Origin: Gracilaria caudata
Lineage: Eukaryota > Rhodophyta > Florideophyceae > Gracilariales > Gracilariaceae
Assembly: GCA_030374735.1 (NCBI GenBank)
Contig: JASCIV010000162.1
Coordinates: forward strand, 954-36,054
Direction of reading: 5' to 3'
Length of the DNA stretch: 35,101 nucleotides
Position numbers and translations under genes: made by a program. Positions 1-8,801 of the stretch are shown piece after piece. Under the pieces are notes generated by a model. The model saw only the letters and a program-made list of their open reading frames with translations, did not search any database and was not told the origin of the DNA. Every line of letters begins with the position of its first letter. Position 1 is the stretch's first letter.

Positions 1-1015
1 CGGCGGCCGGAGCGGCGGCCGGAGCAGCAGCCGGGGCGGTAGCCGGAGAGGTAGCGGACTCACCAGCCGGGTAGGCCGGGGCAGCACCAGCGTAGTCACC
101 GCCGGACGGAGCAGTGTAACCGGCACCCTTATCCTTAGCACACGGAGTGGCGGCCGGGGCAGTGGTCGGGGCGGCGTAGTCACCACCGGACGGAGCAGTG
201 TAGTCACCACCGGACGGAGCAGTGTAGTCACCACCGGACGGAGCAGTGTAGTCACCACCGGACGGGGCAGTGGACGGAGCAGCGTAGTCACCACCGGACG
301 GAGCAGTGTAGGACGGAGCAGTGGACGGAGCAGCGTAGTCACCACCAGCCGGAGCAGTGTAACCAGCAGAGGGCTTCGGGCACGGGGTGGCGTACATGCG
401 GGAGGTACCAAGACCAACAGCACCACCCGGAGCGGCAAGAGCGAGAGCACCACCCTCACCGTTGGCGGAAGCAGAGCCAGATTCCTTGTCAGCAGCAACG
501 GAAACAGTGTTGTCACCATCAGCAATCACGGCAGAGCCATCAGCGGCAACGGCAGCGGATCCCGGCATCGGGGTCGGTTCCGGCATCGGGGTAGCGACAG
601 GGGTCTCAGCGGCCGGGGCAGCCGGAGCAGCAGCCGGAGCGGCGGCCGGAGCGGCGGCCGGAGCAGCAGCCGGGGCGGTAGCCGGAGAGGTAGCGGACTC
701 ACCAGCCGGGTAGGCCGGGGCAGCACCAGCATAGTCACCACCAGACGGAGCAGTGTAACCGGCACCCTTATCCGCGCACGGAGTGGCGGTCGGGGCAGTG
801 GTCGGGGTGGCGTAGTCACCACCAGCCGGAGCAGTGTAGTCACCACCGGACGGGGCAGTGGACGGAGCAGTGTAGTCGCCACCAGCCGGAGCAGTGTAGT
901 CACCACCAGCCGGAGCAGTGTAGTCTCCGCCAGCGCCAGTCGGGCACGGAGTCTTCATGGGAGCCTCACCACCGGCCGGAGCTGAGTAGTCACCAGACGG
1001 AGCGGTATAGGTCGG
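1..1015. repeat. 639-bp in-frame tandem duplication with short nested repeats
   Basis: Bases 1-120 match 640-760 almost exactly at an offset of 639 bp, and the similarity continues with point and codon-level changes (for example AKDKGAG in the left copy against ADKGAG in the right). Within each copy a 21-24 bp unit encoding TAPSGGDY-like peptides is repeated many times, densest at 171-350 and 810-935. The period is a multiple of three, so the reading frame is kept, as expected of expansion in a coding repeat. Confidence 0.85.
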
Positions 1016-1135
1016 AGCGGCGCTCGGAGCGGCATAGGTGCCGGTAGTTTCCGGAGCCGTGTAGCCATCAGGGCACGGTGTGGGAGCGGCAGCAAGAGCC
1101 ACACCAAGGAGGGCGAGGAAAGTGACGGCCTTCAT
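1..1135 (-). CDS. Secreted low-complexity repeat protein, partial at left edge
   Basis: A frame opens at the ATG at 1135-1133 and stays open to base 1, so at least 378 residues are present and the C-terminus is outside the window. Residues 1-17 or so (MKAVTFLALLGVALAAA) form a clear signal peptide. The rest is Ala/Pro/Thr/Gly/Tyr-rich, built on repeats of the type YTAPSGGD and YTAPAGGD, broken by blocks with a TPC motif (TPCPD, TPCPT, TPCAD, TPCPK, TPCAK) and by an APAAAPAAA tract. One less repetitive, more acidic segment lies around bases 410-600. The frame contains a large tandem duplication of 639 bp (213 codons): base 1 aligns with base 640. Regular Tyr and Pro spacing suggests an extracellular matrix or wall protein that could be cross-linked; that role is inference. 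No catalytic domain is visible. A TATA box lies about 100 bp upstream. Not recognised as a named gene. Confidence 0.85.
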   Translation of the reverse strand, partial: MKAVTFLALLGVALAAAPTPCPDGYTAPETTGTYAAPSAAPTYTAPSGDYSAPAGGEAPMKTPCPTGAGGDYTAPAGGDYTAPAGGDYTAPSTAPSGGDYTAPAGGDYATPTTAPTATPCADKGAGYTAPSGGDYAGAAPAYPAGESATSPATAPAAAPAAAPAAAPAAAPAAPAAETPVATPMPEPTPMPGSAAVAADGSAVIADGDNTVSVAADKESGSASANGEGGALALAAPGGAVGLGTSRMYATPCPKPSAGYTAPAGGDYAAPSTAPSYTAPSGGDYAAPSTAPSGGDYTAPSGGDYTAPSGGDYTAPSGGDYAAPTTAPAATPCAKDKGAGYTAPSGGDYAGAAPAYPAGESATSPATAPAAAPAAAPAA

Positions 1136-1230
1136 CTTGATGAGTGTCAGGTTGATGTTAAGATGGAAGACTACCGGTGGTGTTGGGTGGTGAGAAAGCA
1201 GTGAGCATGGGCACAAAGGTTGGAGTCGGC

Positions 1231-1237
1231 TTTTATA
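1231..1237 (-). promoter_or_regulatory. TATA box of the repeat-protein gene
   Basis: The minus strand reads TATAAAAGCC here, about 95 bp upstream of the ATG at 1135, which would leave a 5' leader of roughly 60-70 nt. The same ten bases occur upstream of the bZIP gene at 33003-33009. Confidence 0.6.
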
Positions 1238-2248
1238 TTCCAGTGTGGAGGAACCTTGCTCCCTATCTGCCTCAAGGGAAAGAATAGTCGGGGACCGAAC
1301 TTTTCGGGACAAGAACTGGCCGTGAACCCGGTTCATTTCGACTGGAAAGGTTCGTAGGATTCCAGACTAGCCCAAGTAGTCCATGATCAAGGCCCCATCG
1401 AAAAGGATGGTACGTGGTGCAGGCCTCGACGAGGCCCAAAAACTCGCATTCATATCACATCATATGAACGCAGTTGTAGTACTCAGTTTCAAGGGATGAG
1501 ATGCAATTGCCCATGCAGTTATAACCAACGACAATCCCGTTCTATAGGGGCAGCCACATTGCAACGTACGCATAGAGCCACCGATACGTTTTTCGCTTAA
1601 AGCAAGGGCCTTGAGTTGAAGGCAGAATTGCGCAACTCTTGGTCTGGAGGATGATCACAATAGACGACAAATGGGCCACGCGATTAGTCTGTCAGTATAA
1701 CCGATTCGAAGCATGCCATCTCGCATGTACAGTGTTAGCAGTGTTGCGAAGATTTGGAACATTAGCGGGCCGCGGAATCCTTGGGGTGCGAGAATGATAG
1801 GAAAATTGCGCGAGACCATGTGCTCAACTTGCGCCGAGCGCATAACGTAGGGTTATGGTCGCGTTGAAGAAAGGTCACCTTTGAACGACTAGTTCACTGG
1901 CAGATTTCGTCGCTTTTTCAGCTGCTTTCATTGCACTGCAGCTCATGAGCCTTACAGTACTTCGAGGGTGAGTTTCCTTGGACTTGTTCATGTTCATCCA
2001 ATGAACTTCATCGCAACTGCCCCAGGAGCATGCAAATCCCCGGCTACGAGAGCTGGCGCCCGATATGGAAGGGCGCGAGACTCGAACAGCCAAATTGCGT
2101 GACTTCAATCCCGAATTCGTCCCTAGTTGACTGTGTATCCGACCCTACGTGGGAGAACTGAATTCATGGCAAAGGCTCGAGACCAACACTGTTCAAGAAT
2201 ATAAGAGACGCCACCCTCCTGTTCAAAGAGGAGTCCCAAATTGCTGTA

Positions 2249-2290
2249 AAGTTACGGCGTTACTTCTCCACAAGGGTAACGTTGTAACTT
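2249..2290. repeat. Inverted repeat, 15-bp arms
   Basis: AAGTTACGGCGTTAC at 2249-2263 faces GTAACGTTGTAACTT at 2276-2290, with two central mismatches and a 12-base spacer. It lies in gene-free DNA. Confidence 0.6.
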
Positions 2291-2853
2291 CAGCTTCACT
2301 CACCAATGTTCTTAGGTGCAATAGAATGCATGCATCGATTGCCCGGTCGATTGATTGAGATTAGCTTCACTCGATTTTGGGTTGTTAGCGATAACTTCTG
2401 CATCTCTTCTTTCAATAACTTTTGCCATTGGATAAATGGGTAACGATGCTAGCTACCGCATAACACATGACACATAACACATGCCACATGTCGTACCCCA
2501 TGGAGTAAAAGCCGTCGCCCCTAATACTGCTCTCTTTCAGCATAGAACACAGCCAAATCATAGAGTGTTCCAGCATTATAGTCGTGGAAGCACTTATACA
2601 CATGTGGTGCTCAAACGAAACAAACCTATGCCGATATGTGCCTTACTGGTTTCGGCACAGTTGACCCCTTTACAAAGTCAACTCACACCAATTGTTTCTC
2701 ACTATGAGAAAAAGGAACGCATTTGGCTGCCATTTCTCACCTGTGAGAGCCACATTTTGCATTCTAGTGTTCCCAGAGCTTTGCCATGTTTCTGTTGTAG
2801 GGTCCCGTGATAGATTCCTTCGTAAGTATATGATCCAAGTGACAAGATTAATT

Positions 2854-2888
2854 GTGTACCATAGCTATGGTCATAGCCTATGGTACAC
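2854..2888. repeat. Nested hairpin
   Basis: GTGTACCATA (2854-2863) pairs with TATGGTACAC (2879-2888), and inside it GCTATG (2864-2869) pairs with CATAGC (2872-2877). A two-base loop and one bulged C at 2878 leave a 16-bp stem. There is no gene in the immediate surroundings. Confidence 0.7.
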
Positions 2889-3727
2889 GCATTTCTGCCA
2901 GCCGTGGTATACTGACCTCCCTAATGGTTCGAACCAGGGGAAAGCGAAGTGGAACTACTCAACTGGGTCTACCTTGGACAACTGGTGGCCTTTCAGATAG
3001 GGTAGCGAACAGGTTGATATCTCGTTGGAATGAAACTTGGACGCCTGCATGAACAACAACCAAACACTAACATTCGTTCTGTTAGCACCTTTTCTTTGTG
3101 ACACGATGAACCACCTGAAATCTCCTCATGCACTTGGAAAAGTACATCGTCCACGTACTTTAGCGCTCCGAAAGCTTGCGGTCAATACGTCAACTTGACG
3201 TCGTCAAGATTCACAGCATTCAGTGGCACGTCCTTCGTAACGCTACCCCTCTTGTCCGCACAGATGCTCCAACATTGAAAGCTTAGAATCCCTCTTTGTC
3301 TTGGTCTGGAGCCTCTGCTTCCGAGACGACAGGTCTTAGAATCCTATTTCGGTAAATTCAAGTCAAGAGTAAACTTGAAGAGTTGACCTACAACTATCTG
3401 GGGAATCAAGGAAGTATCCTTTTATCCGCTAGGAAACAAAGTGCACACGTATGTTCTTTGTCCGATATCCATTCGTTCACGTTCTCAACGGAAGAAGGAA
3501 CTGGGCTGCGGAAAATCGATTTTCGTCGGGGCAGTATTGTTGCTCTGTCCCGATTCGCAACTTGTCTGAAAATGCCCGAAGCGTGCAGTCAACTGAGCCA
3601 TCAAAGACTTCAAGACTAGTTACACTGGGAATGACGTCACAGGACAAGAATTGACTCCTTTGAGCCTACGATCGACGAGATTCATGCCAAAGTGCCGTTT
3701 TGCGTCTGTAAGGTTAATTAGATATAA

Positions 3728-4723
3728 ATAGTAGCCTTGTGGCATGGGCACACCAAAGCGGTTTCGTTGTCGCAACCTGGCTCGAGCCGTAGTTCTGAGA
3801 GGAGTTGGAACATGATTCGGAATCCCTTGGCTGGACAAGAGCTGGATTTTGTTGAACAGCAAGTGGATAGATGGATTCGATTTAACAGGGAGGACTGGCG
3901 CGCAGAAATTTTCAAGACTCACCTGGCTAATACACCAGTCTTCCAATGGGTTGGAGATTGGATCCCTGACATTCGGCGTCACATATCTCGTATAGTAAAC
4001 AACGCCAAAGCAAACCAAGCTCTCTTCCAAATCGTCCTCTACAACATTCCCAACCGTGACGCAGGGGGCTTTTCAGCTGGTGGAGCAGCTTCCAGAAGGG
4101 AATACTTGCAATGGATTCGCGCCGTTGCTTCTGCCATCGGTTCAGCGAAAGGCATCCTGTGCATTGAACCTGACGCCTTGGCTCATGCTCAGAGCTTCTC
4201 CGGCTCAAGGAGGGAAAATCGCATTCAAATTCTGCGTGAAGTGGTGATGCTTCTGTCGCGAAGATGCAAGAATGCCTACATATATCTGGATGTAGGCCAT
4301 CCGGATTGGCTTGGCGCGGGACATGCAACCGAATTGTTTCTGGACGCCGGAGGGCGGTTTGCACATGGCATAAGCCTAAATGTATCTAATTCTCAGACTT
4401 CGGAAGATTGCTTCAGGTATGGGTTGGAAATCGTGGAACGAGTCTCTGCTTACCATGGGATGATAATAGACACATCTAGAAACGGTGCAGGTCCCCCACC
4501 GAGGTCTTTGACAGGTACCGAAGCATGGGCAAATGTTCCCACCAACCGATTAGGTATGCGTCCCACACTAAGAGTGAGTACTCCCAACATATTCAACAAC
4601 CGACTTCACGGGTTGTTATGGATAAAAGTTCCTGGAGAAAGCGATGGCAACTACCGTGGTGCACCGCATGCAGGGCAATTTTGGCCTGAGGGAGCTTTAA
4701 GGTTGATTGGAAGAGGCACTTAA
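3728..4723 (+). CDS. Glycoside hydrolase family 6 (cellulase) catalytic domain, 5' end unresolved
   Basis: GH6 enzymes hydrolyse beta-1,4-glucan by inversion. The frame is open from 3728 and its first in-frame ATG is at 3812, just before NPLAG, the usual start of the GH6 core. Counting residues from base 3737, the GH6 landmarks come in order: LYNIPNRDAGG (D108), CIEPDALA (D146, the proton-donor position), YLDVGHPDWLG (D185), SLNVSN, IDTSRNG, and WIKVPGESDG (D303, the position usually assigned as the base), then AGQFW near the C-terminus. All four aspartates are kept. From 3812 the protein is 303 residues, enough for the catalytic core but without a signal peptide, linker or carbohydrate-binding module. 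A secreted enzyme would need a leader, so an upstream exon is likely; I could not place it. The alternatives are a cytosolic form or a 5'-truncated copy. The family call is firm; the start is not. Confidence 0.88.
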   Translation: MVALWHGHTKAVSLSQPGSSRSSERSWNMIRNPLAGQELDFVEQQVDRWIRFNREDWRAEIFKTHLANTPVFQWVGDWIPDIRRHISRIVNNAKANQALFQIVLYNIPNRDAGGFSAGGAASRREYLQWIRAVASAIGSAKGILCIEPDALAHAQSFSGSRRENRIQILREVVMLLSRRCKNAYIYLDVGHPDWLGAGHATELFLDAGGRFAHGISLNVSNSQTSEDCFRYGLEIVERVSAYHGMIIDTSRNGAGPPPRSLTGTEAWANVPTNRLGMRPTLRVSTPNIFNNRLHGLLWIKVPGESDGNYRGAPHAGQFWPEGALRLIGRGT

Positions 4724-6423
4724 GCCCAAAGAGTATAGTGGGGTACAGTTTTGTTGTGGAGCTTCACCCATTGAAGGAACCATTGTGACGCAAAGTATTG
4801 TAGAAGAAGAAGAAGAAGAAGACTACACAATGCAATAGCAACTTTGTATGACACACCGAGAGAAAACTTTCATTACTAGCAAGGCGCAAGTCAGGAATTA
4901 CCTATTGCACCGTCGCACTAAGAAGAAAGAGAGGCACACAGATAGAATCGAAATACGCATTGTATTGTATCTCGTGTTCAAAACTCTGCTGTCTGTAACT
5001 TTGATATTCTTTACCCCTGATGAACTGAATATATTGTTTACAGGGGGAGCGACCAACGTAGGTGTGATCATCACTGGCATCATCTAGATTTTGCTTCGCC
5101 TGTCGCTCTGCAAGAATAAGAGAAGACGACTTAAATAATCAGGTAGTACGTGACTGGTGGGTGTAAAACGGTGGTTACATGGATTGCAAGGAATTCAAGG
5201 GAAATATAAAGGGAAGTGACCGAGAACACTTCTGCACACGAGAGCATGATTTAACTTATTCAACGAAGGGTAGTTCTGGGGATTCTCGAAATGGTGTTCA
5301 GGATAGTGCGAAACACTTTGCAGTTGTCTATCGAGTTTGAAGGAGTCTCTACGCACAAGAAAGCCAACGGTGGACCTAGCACCAGCTCGAGGACATCGTA
5401 CGGTTCCAGAGGTCGTGGGATACGACACAACACATATGTTTACCTTACTACCCCTACTGACACACCCGGAATACGAAGTGAATGTCCACTTCGAGATTAA
5501 CATGAAGATGAAAAAGGAACGGCGCGAACGTGACTCAATTTTATCGAGACTCTTGCACGGCAAAGACGCCCTCATGACGTTATTCGAAGGCGAGCCAAGG
5601 CGAGGAAGGCAAGTCACGAGGGATAAAAAGATCCATCGACGCCGATCTACTGAATCATGTCACTCCGAACAGAAGAAAGCTTACGTTGCAAAGAAGAGAC
5701 GTGGAAAGTCCGTACCACATCGCTCTCAGGAAAAGAAAGAGAGAACGCGCCGCAGGCGGGGGAATCGCAGGACCGATGGAACCAAAGTCCACAAGCGAGC
5801 TGAGAAAACACGTTGAAGAGCACTCTTGTGGACAGAAGTGCTTGTCTGGAAACGATGAATGTTGGAAACAAGTCTCTCAGGTGACGAACACATCGAAGAT
5901 AGTGACTGTAAACATATCACAAGTATCGACTGTATTTGTTCGAACTGTCAACTTTTTACCTCTCACTTAAAAATTACTTGCGCGAACGATAAGATAGTCT
6001 TGGAACGACTTTACAAGGGTAAGGTAGGTTCTTCGACGACCTTTGCATGGCCTGTCAGGGGACCGACCCCTACTTGCAGCGCCTGAAGCGAAAGATATCG
6101 CAGAAGCCGATGAGACTTTCGAGAGCAAAGGAATAGGTTCACAACCAACGAACATAGCGTCAGGGAGAGCAAGCATTGCCTTGTACTGCGTAGGGCATTA
6201 CCTACAAGCGACCTTTGCAGGCCTGCAGCGGGTGATCTGAGCTCTTGCGATAAAAAGCAGGACGGGAAAGGAGGCTTAACGTCAGACTGCCGACTGCGCT
6301 GCGCACTGACTGGACCATTGTCCACATGACATACTGCAGGGCTGGCCCAAAATTGCATTCGCATCCTGGAAAGCCCGGTTCTTAGGACGCAAATTGAAGC
6401 GGTTCACCAAGAACCCGCTGTGC
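4724..6423. other. Intergenic region without a convincing gene
   Basis: Overlapping short frames run on both strands. The longest, plus strand 5337-5816, starts only at TTG and is an Arg/Lys-rich tail without a recognisable domain. A 79-codon plus frame at 4848-5087 has a true ATG and one hydrophobic stretch but nothing else. I see no RNA gene or promoter that I could support. Confidence 0.5.
4802..4822. repeat. GAA microsatellite
   Basis: Seven consecutive GAA-type triplets lie 80 bp downstream of the GH6 stop codon. Confidence 0.8.
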
Positions 6424-6543
6424 ATGGGAACCTGTCAAGGATGCCTGGTATATCTCTGTTGCCAATGTACTAACTTATCTGCATCGACACACGGAAACCG
6501 CTCCTCACCGTTGGGTAGGATCCCGTCATTGAATGCTTGCTCT

Positions 6544-7032
6544 ATGCACCTCTCGCTCCTAGCCAAGGCTCGTCGTCGCCGGAAAATACGCGCGAAACTT
6601 GATGAAGTAGCACGCGTGGTCTCGGCTCCGCGCATGAACCATGGTTCCCAGCCTCTGTTTACGGAGGCGCATTGTGCCATTCAAACGGAATCCGGAGAAC
6701 TTATCGTTGCTAACAACACATCTGTCCGTCGTTTTCAAGCTATAGCTCCTAAGATTCGCGCAATTCGACATTCCGCGGAATCCATTTCATCCTTTCTTGG
6801 AATTGAATCTACAAAGGTTGTTCACGTGCGTGGTAGAACCCGCATGTTGCACGCGTACGAAGTTGACGCCCATACACTTGTGGCTGTTACTCAAGTTTCA
6901 CCAGGAGCTGATAATCTCGACAACGCTGTTGCCTATATTGATGAATGCATGGGCGTCAACAAGAAGACGGAAGCAGGAGTTTTGGATAAAACTCTTCTCG
7001 AACAGTTGTCTGATCTGTTGCTAGAAATATAA
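6544..7032 (+). CDS. Small conserved-looking protein, possible Roadblock/LC7 fold
   Basis: The frame is open from about 6394 with true ATGs at 6424, 6544 and 6634; I chose 6544 (162 residues) because the stretch before it is Cys-rich and unlike the rest. After a basic segment (KARRRRKIRAK) comes a run that fits the Roadblock/LC7 pattern: a short strand ending in SGELIVANN, a long helix (about RRFQAIAPK through SISSFLG), two strands (TKVVHVRG and MLHAYEVD), a third strand (TLVAVTQ), then a C-terminal helix. Roadblock domains act as dimerising scaffolds for small GTPases or dynein. The assignment rests on pattern only and could be wrong. A TACTAAC branch-point-like sequence at 6468-6474 and an AG at about 6518 make an upstream intron possible. 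The gene converges on the nuclease gene, with 57 bp between stop codons. Confidence 0.55.
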   Translation: MHLSLLAKARRRRKIRAKLDEVARVVSAPRMNHGSQPLFTEAHCAIQTESGELIVANNTSVRRFQAIAPKIRAIRHSAESISSFLGIESTKVVHVRGRTRMLHAYEVDAHTLVAVTQVSPGADNLDNAVAYIDECMGVNKKTEAGVLDKTLLEQLSDLLLEI

Positions 7033-7089
7033 GTTCGTGAACTGGCCTACTTCGCTTTACTTCCAGCTTCTTCTCTGGTCTCCGGTTTC

Positions 7090-8083
7090 CTATGTAAGCA
7101 ACAGCCCATTCTTGTGAGCATGGTGCAAATAGTTGCAATATGAACAACTCGAGAAATTCCGACCCGTAGCTAACTTCGGGGGAGGCGCTTCAGGCATGTC
7201 AAGTACATCTACAACCTCTGCAAGGAATTTGAGAAAACCTGGGTCATCCCGGTCAATTCTGATATACTGAATACCTCCTGTCATCGCTGCTTGTATCTTT
7301 CCGTCTTTGTCCAATGGTGTGTGAAACTCGGAGGGTGTATACACAACCAACCCGAGCTCCGAAACGGATATTTTCTCTAGCTGAGAATTATCGGAAGGAT
7401 TCTCCAAAGCCGTGGCATAAGCGTGAAGTTGGCGAGAATAAGTAGCAGACGTTTTTGCAACAGACGACGTCTTAAAGTCAATTACTCCATACGTACCATC
7501 ATCGAAGCGCACTAAAGCATCAATCTTTCGAACAAACATCATGGTCAGAAATCCTAAGCATGGAGCAAAACATTTTTGGGTTGTGGAGTAACTGGTACCC
7601 TTCTGGGTTAAGCAGCTTTAGCTCGTAGCAACGTAAACTTACCTTCCCGCGAATATACACGCTGTGGTTCTGGCCCGGTGGGGTTATAGGTAGACCTTCA
7701 ATCCAGGGGTCATCATCCTCGCACAAGAAAGTCCCAGGTCGCATTCCTGGAAAGAGTTCGTGTGTTCGCAACCCACTCATGTGCCGCTTCATACCAAGGT
7801 CAATTGAGGAAAATATTGACGGAAATGGAGCTCGCGGACGGGGTAAAGCCCCGTGGACTTTGAGGTAGAAACATCGCTTACATTCTTCCCACATGAAGGC
7901 GAAGTCGGACGGCGCAAGGCGGTAATTTGTTCCCACCATAGCCACATGTTTACGTCGCTCAGGAGTGCTGAAACTTTTTGAATGACGGAATCGGGTACGA
8001 GCAAGCGTGTTTAGAGCTCTCAGGTGGAACCGTGTATGATTCGGACCCGAGATAACGAACGTCGGAGCCAAGAGACGGGCCAT
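7090..8083 (-). CDS. PD-(D/E)XK nuclease family protein, two exons, probably organelle-targeted
   Basis: Exon 1 is 8083-7643 and exon 2 is 7524-7090; the 118-bp intron has a GTAAGT donor and an AAAG acceptor, giving 291 residues. The junction reads YIRGK|IDALVRFDDG, continuous across the PD-(D/E)XK core, which fixes the acceptor. Catalytic candidates are D149 and the D163-F-K165 of VIDFKTS. A CKRC pair (C68, C71, after WEE) and a C-terminal CSYC pair resemble the four-cysteine Fe-S clamp of Cas4/AddB-type nucleases; that is inference. From memory, similar proteins with WEECKRCFYLK near the N-terminus occur in cyanobacteria. Here about 50 Arg/Ser/Thr-rich residues precede that core, as in a plastid or mitochondrial transit peptide. 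The ATG at 8083 is a true ATG. Substrate and role are unknown. Confidence 0.8.
7525..7642 (-). other. Intron of the PD-(D/E)XK gene
   Basis: The donor is GTAAGT right after the AAG codon at 7645-7643. The acceptor AG ends the AAAG before the ATT at 7524. An earlier AG at 7555-7554 would break the frame or insert residues into the core. The intron is phase 0. Confidence 0.75.
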
Positions 8084-8801
8084 CGTCTTTCAGATAATGC
8101 TGATGTATTTGAAACTTTTGCACTTCGCCCACTCGTGAGTCTCGCGAAGCGAGCCCAATGAAAACAGATCCTGTTGACAGAACGCTCGTCTTTGATTCGT
8201 CAGGTCTGTTTCAGTTTGCATGCACTAGCGTTCTACGCCTGGTAATCGCGTCACATCCGTCTCGCTGTTTCGGTTCTGCAATGCCCTGAGCTTAACCGCT
8301 CTTTGATCAGCGCAACAAGAGGCTGCCTAGTAGTCAATCAATAGTGATCAATCCAATGAGCAATCTACTGTCTATGATCTTGATCGCTGTCCAGACCTTC
8401 TAGTAGGTCTCGCGCCACGGCGCTGTCTGCAAAATACTGTAGAAGCCACTTTCCTTGCTTTACTCCGATTGGAAATACATTGACACGGAGATAAAAATAT
8501 CTCAGGTTTAACCATAGCCGATCCGTTCCATAAAAAACCTCCTGAATCCGAAGCATCATCTACGACTCGAGAGCAGATAGCTCTATAAAACAAAACGAAG
8601 CAAAACCCAAATTCGATATCATTCTCGGACATAGAGGATACGCTACAAGTAAACAGCAAAAGGTTCTCGTTTGGAATTTTTATCATCTCAGAACAGGGTG
8701 CGCCCCTTGTCGATACCATCACTCATCCATTAACTTGCGGCACAATTGGTCGCATGGCTCAAGGTAAACGTCAGAACGGGTGCTGTCTTCAGTTAACTGC
8801 A
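8084..8801. other. Intergenic region, nothing recognised
   Basis: It lies between the start of the nuclease gene and the stop of the WD40 gene, both on the minus strand, so it should hold the nuclease promoter and the WD40 3' UTR. I see no clear TATA box and only a minor 13-bp hairpin near 8133. Confidence 0.5.

Larger units (their letters stand above)
1238..3727. other. Intergenic region without a recognisable gene
   Basis: Short frames occur on both strands, but none has a domain, a plausible start plus splice signals, or a protein-like composition. What can be seen is structural: a 15-bp palindrome at 1422-1436, inverted repeats at 1449-1468 and 2249-2290, a direct repeat of 14 bases at 2459-2486, a nested hairpin at 2854-2888, and a 15-bp palindrome at 3187-3201. 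The 7-bp-arm palindromes are about as frequent as chance would give. Confidence 0.6.

Noticed and set aside
171..350. Regularly spaced repeats resembling a CRISPR array
   Set aside because: The units are contiguous, keep the codon frame and encode TAPSGGDY-like peptides; there are no unique spacers.
526..906. Minus-strand Leu/Pro/Arg-rich frame of 126 codons
   Set aside because: It is out of frame with the signal-peptide-bearing repeat protein on the same strand; its composition is the shifted reading of the same repeats.
1422..1436. 15-bp palindrome GGCCTCG-A-CGAGGCC, and similar 7-bp-arm palindromes at 3187-3201 and 27379-27393
   Set aside because: About two perfect 7-bp-arm palindromes with a one-base centre are expected by chance in a window of this size, so singly they mean little.
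2921..2940. TGGTTCGAACCA as a possible tRNA T-arm
   Set aside because: The flanking bases do not form the 5-bp T-stem and no acceptor or anticodon stem can be drawn around it.
5337..5816. 159-codon basic plus-strand frame
   Set aside because: It starts only at TTG, is Arg/Lys-rich without a domain, and overlaps equally long frames on the other strand.
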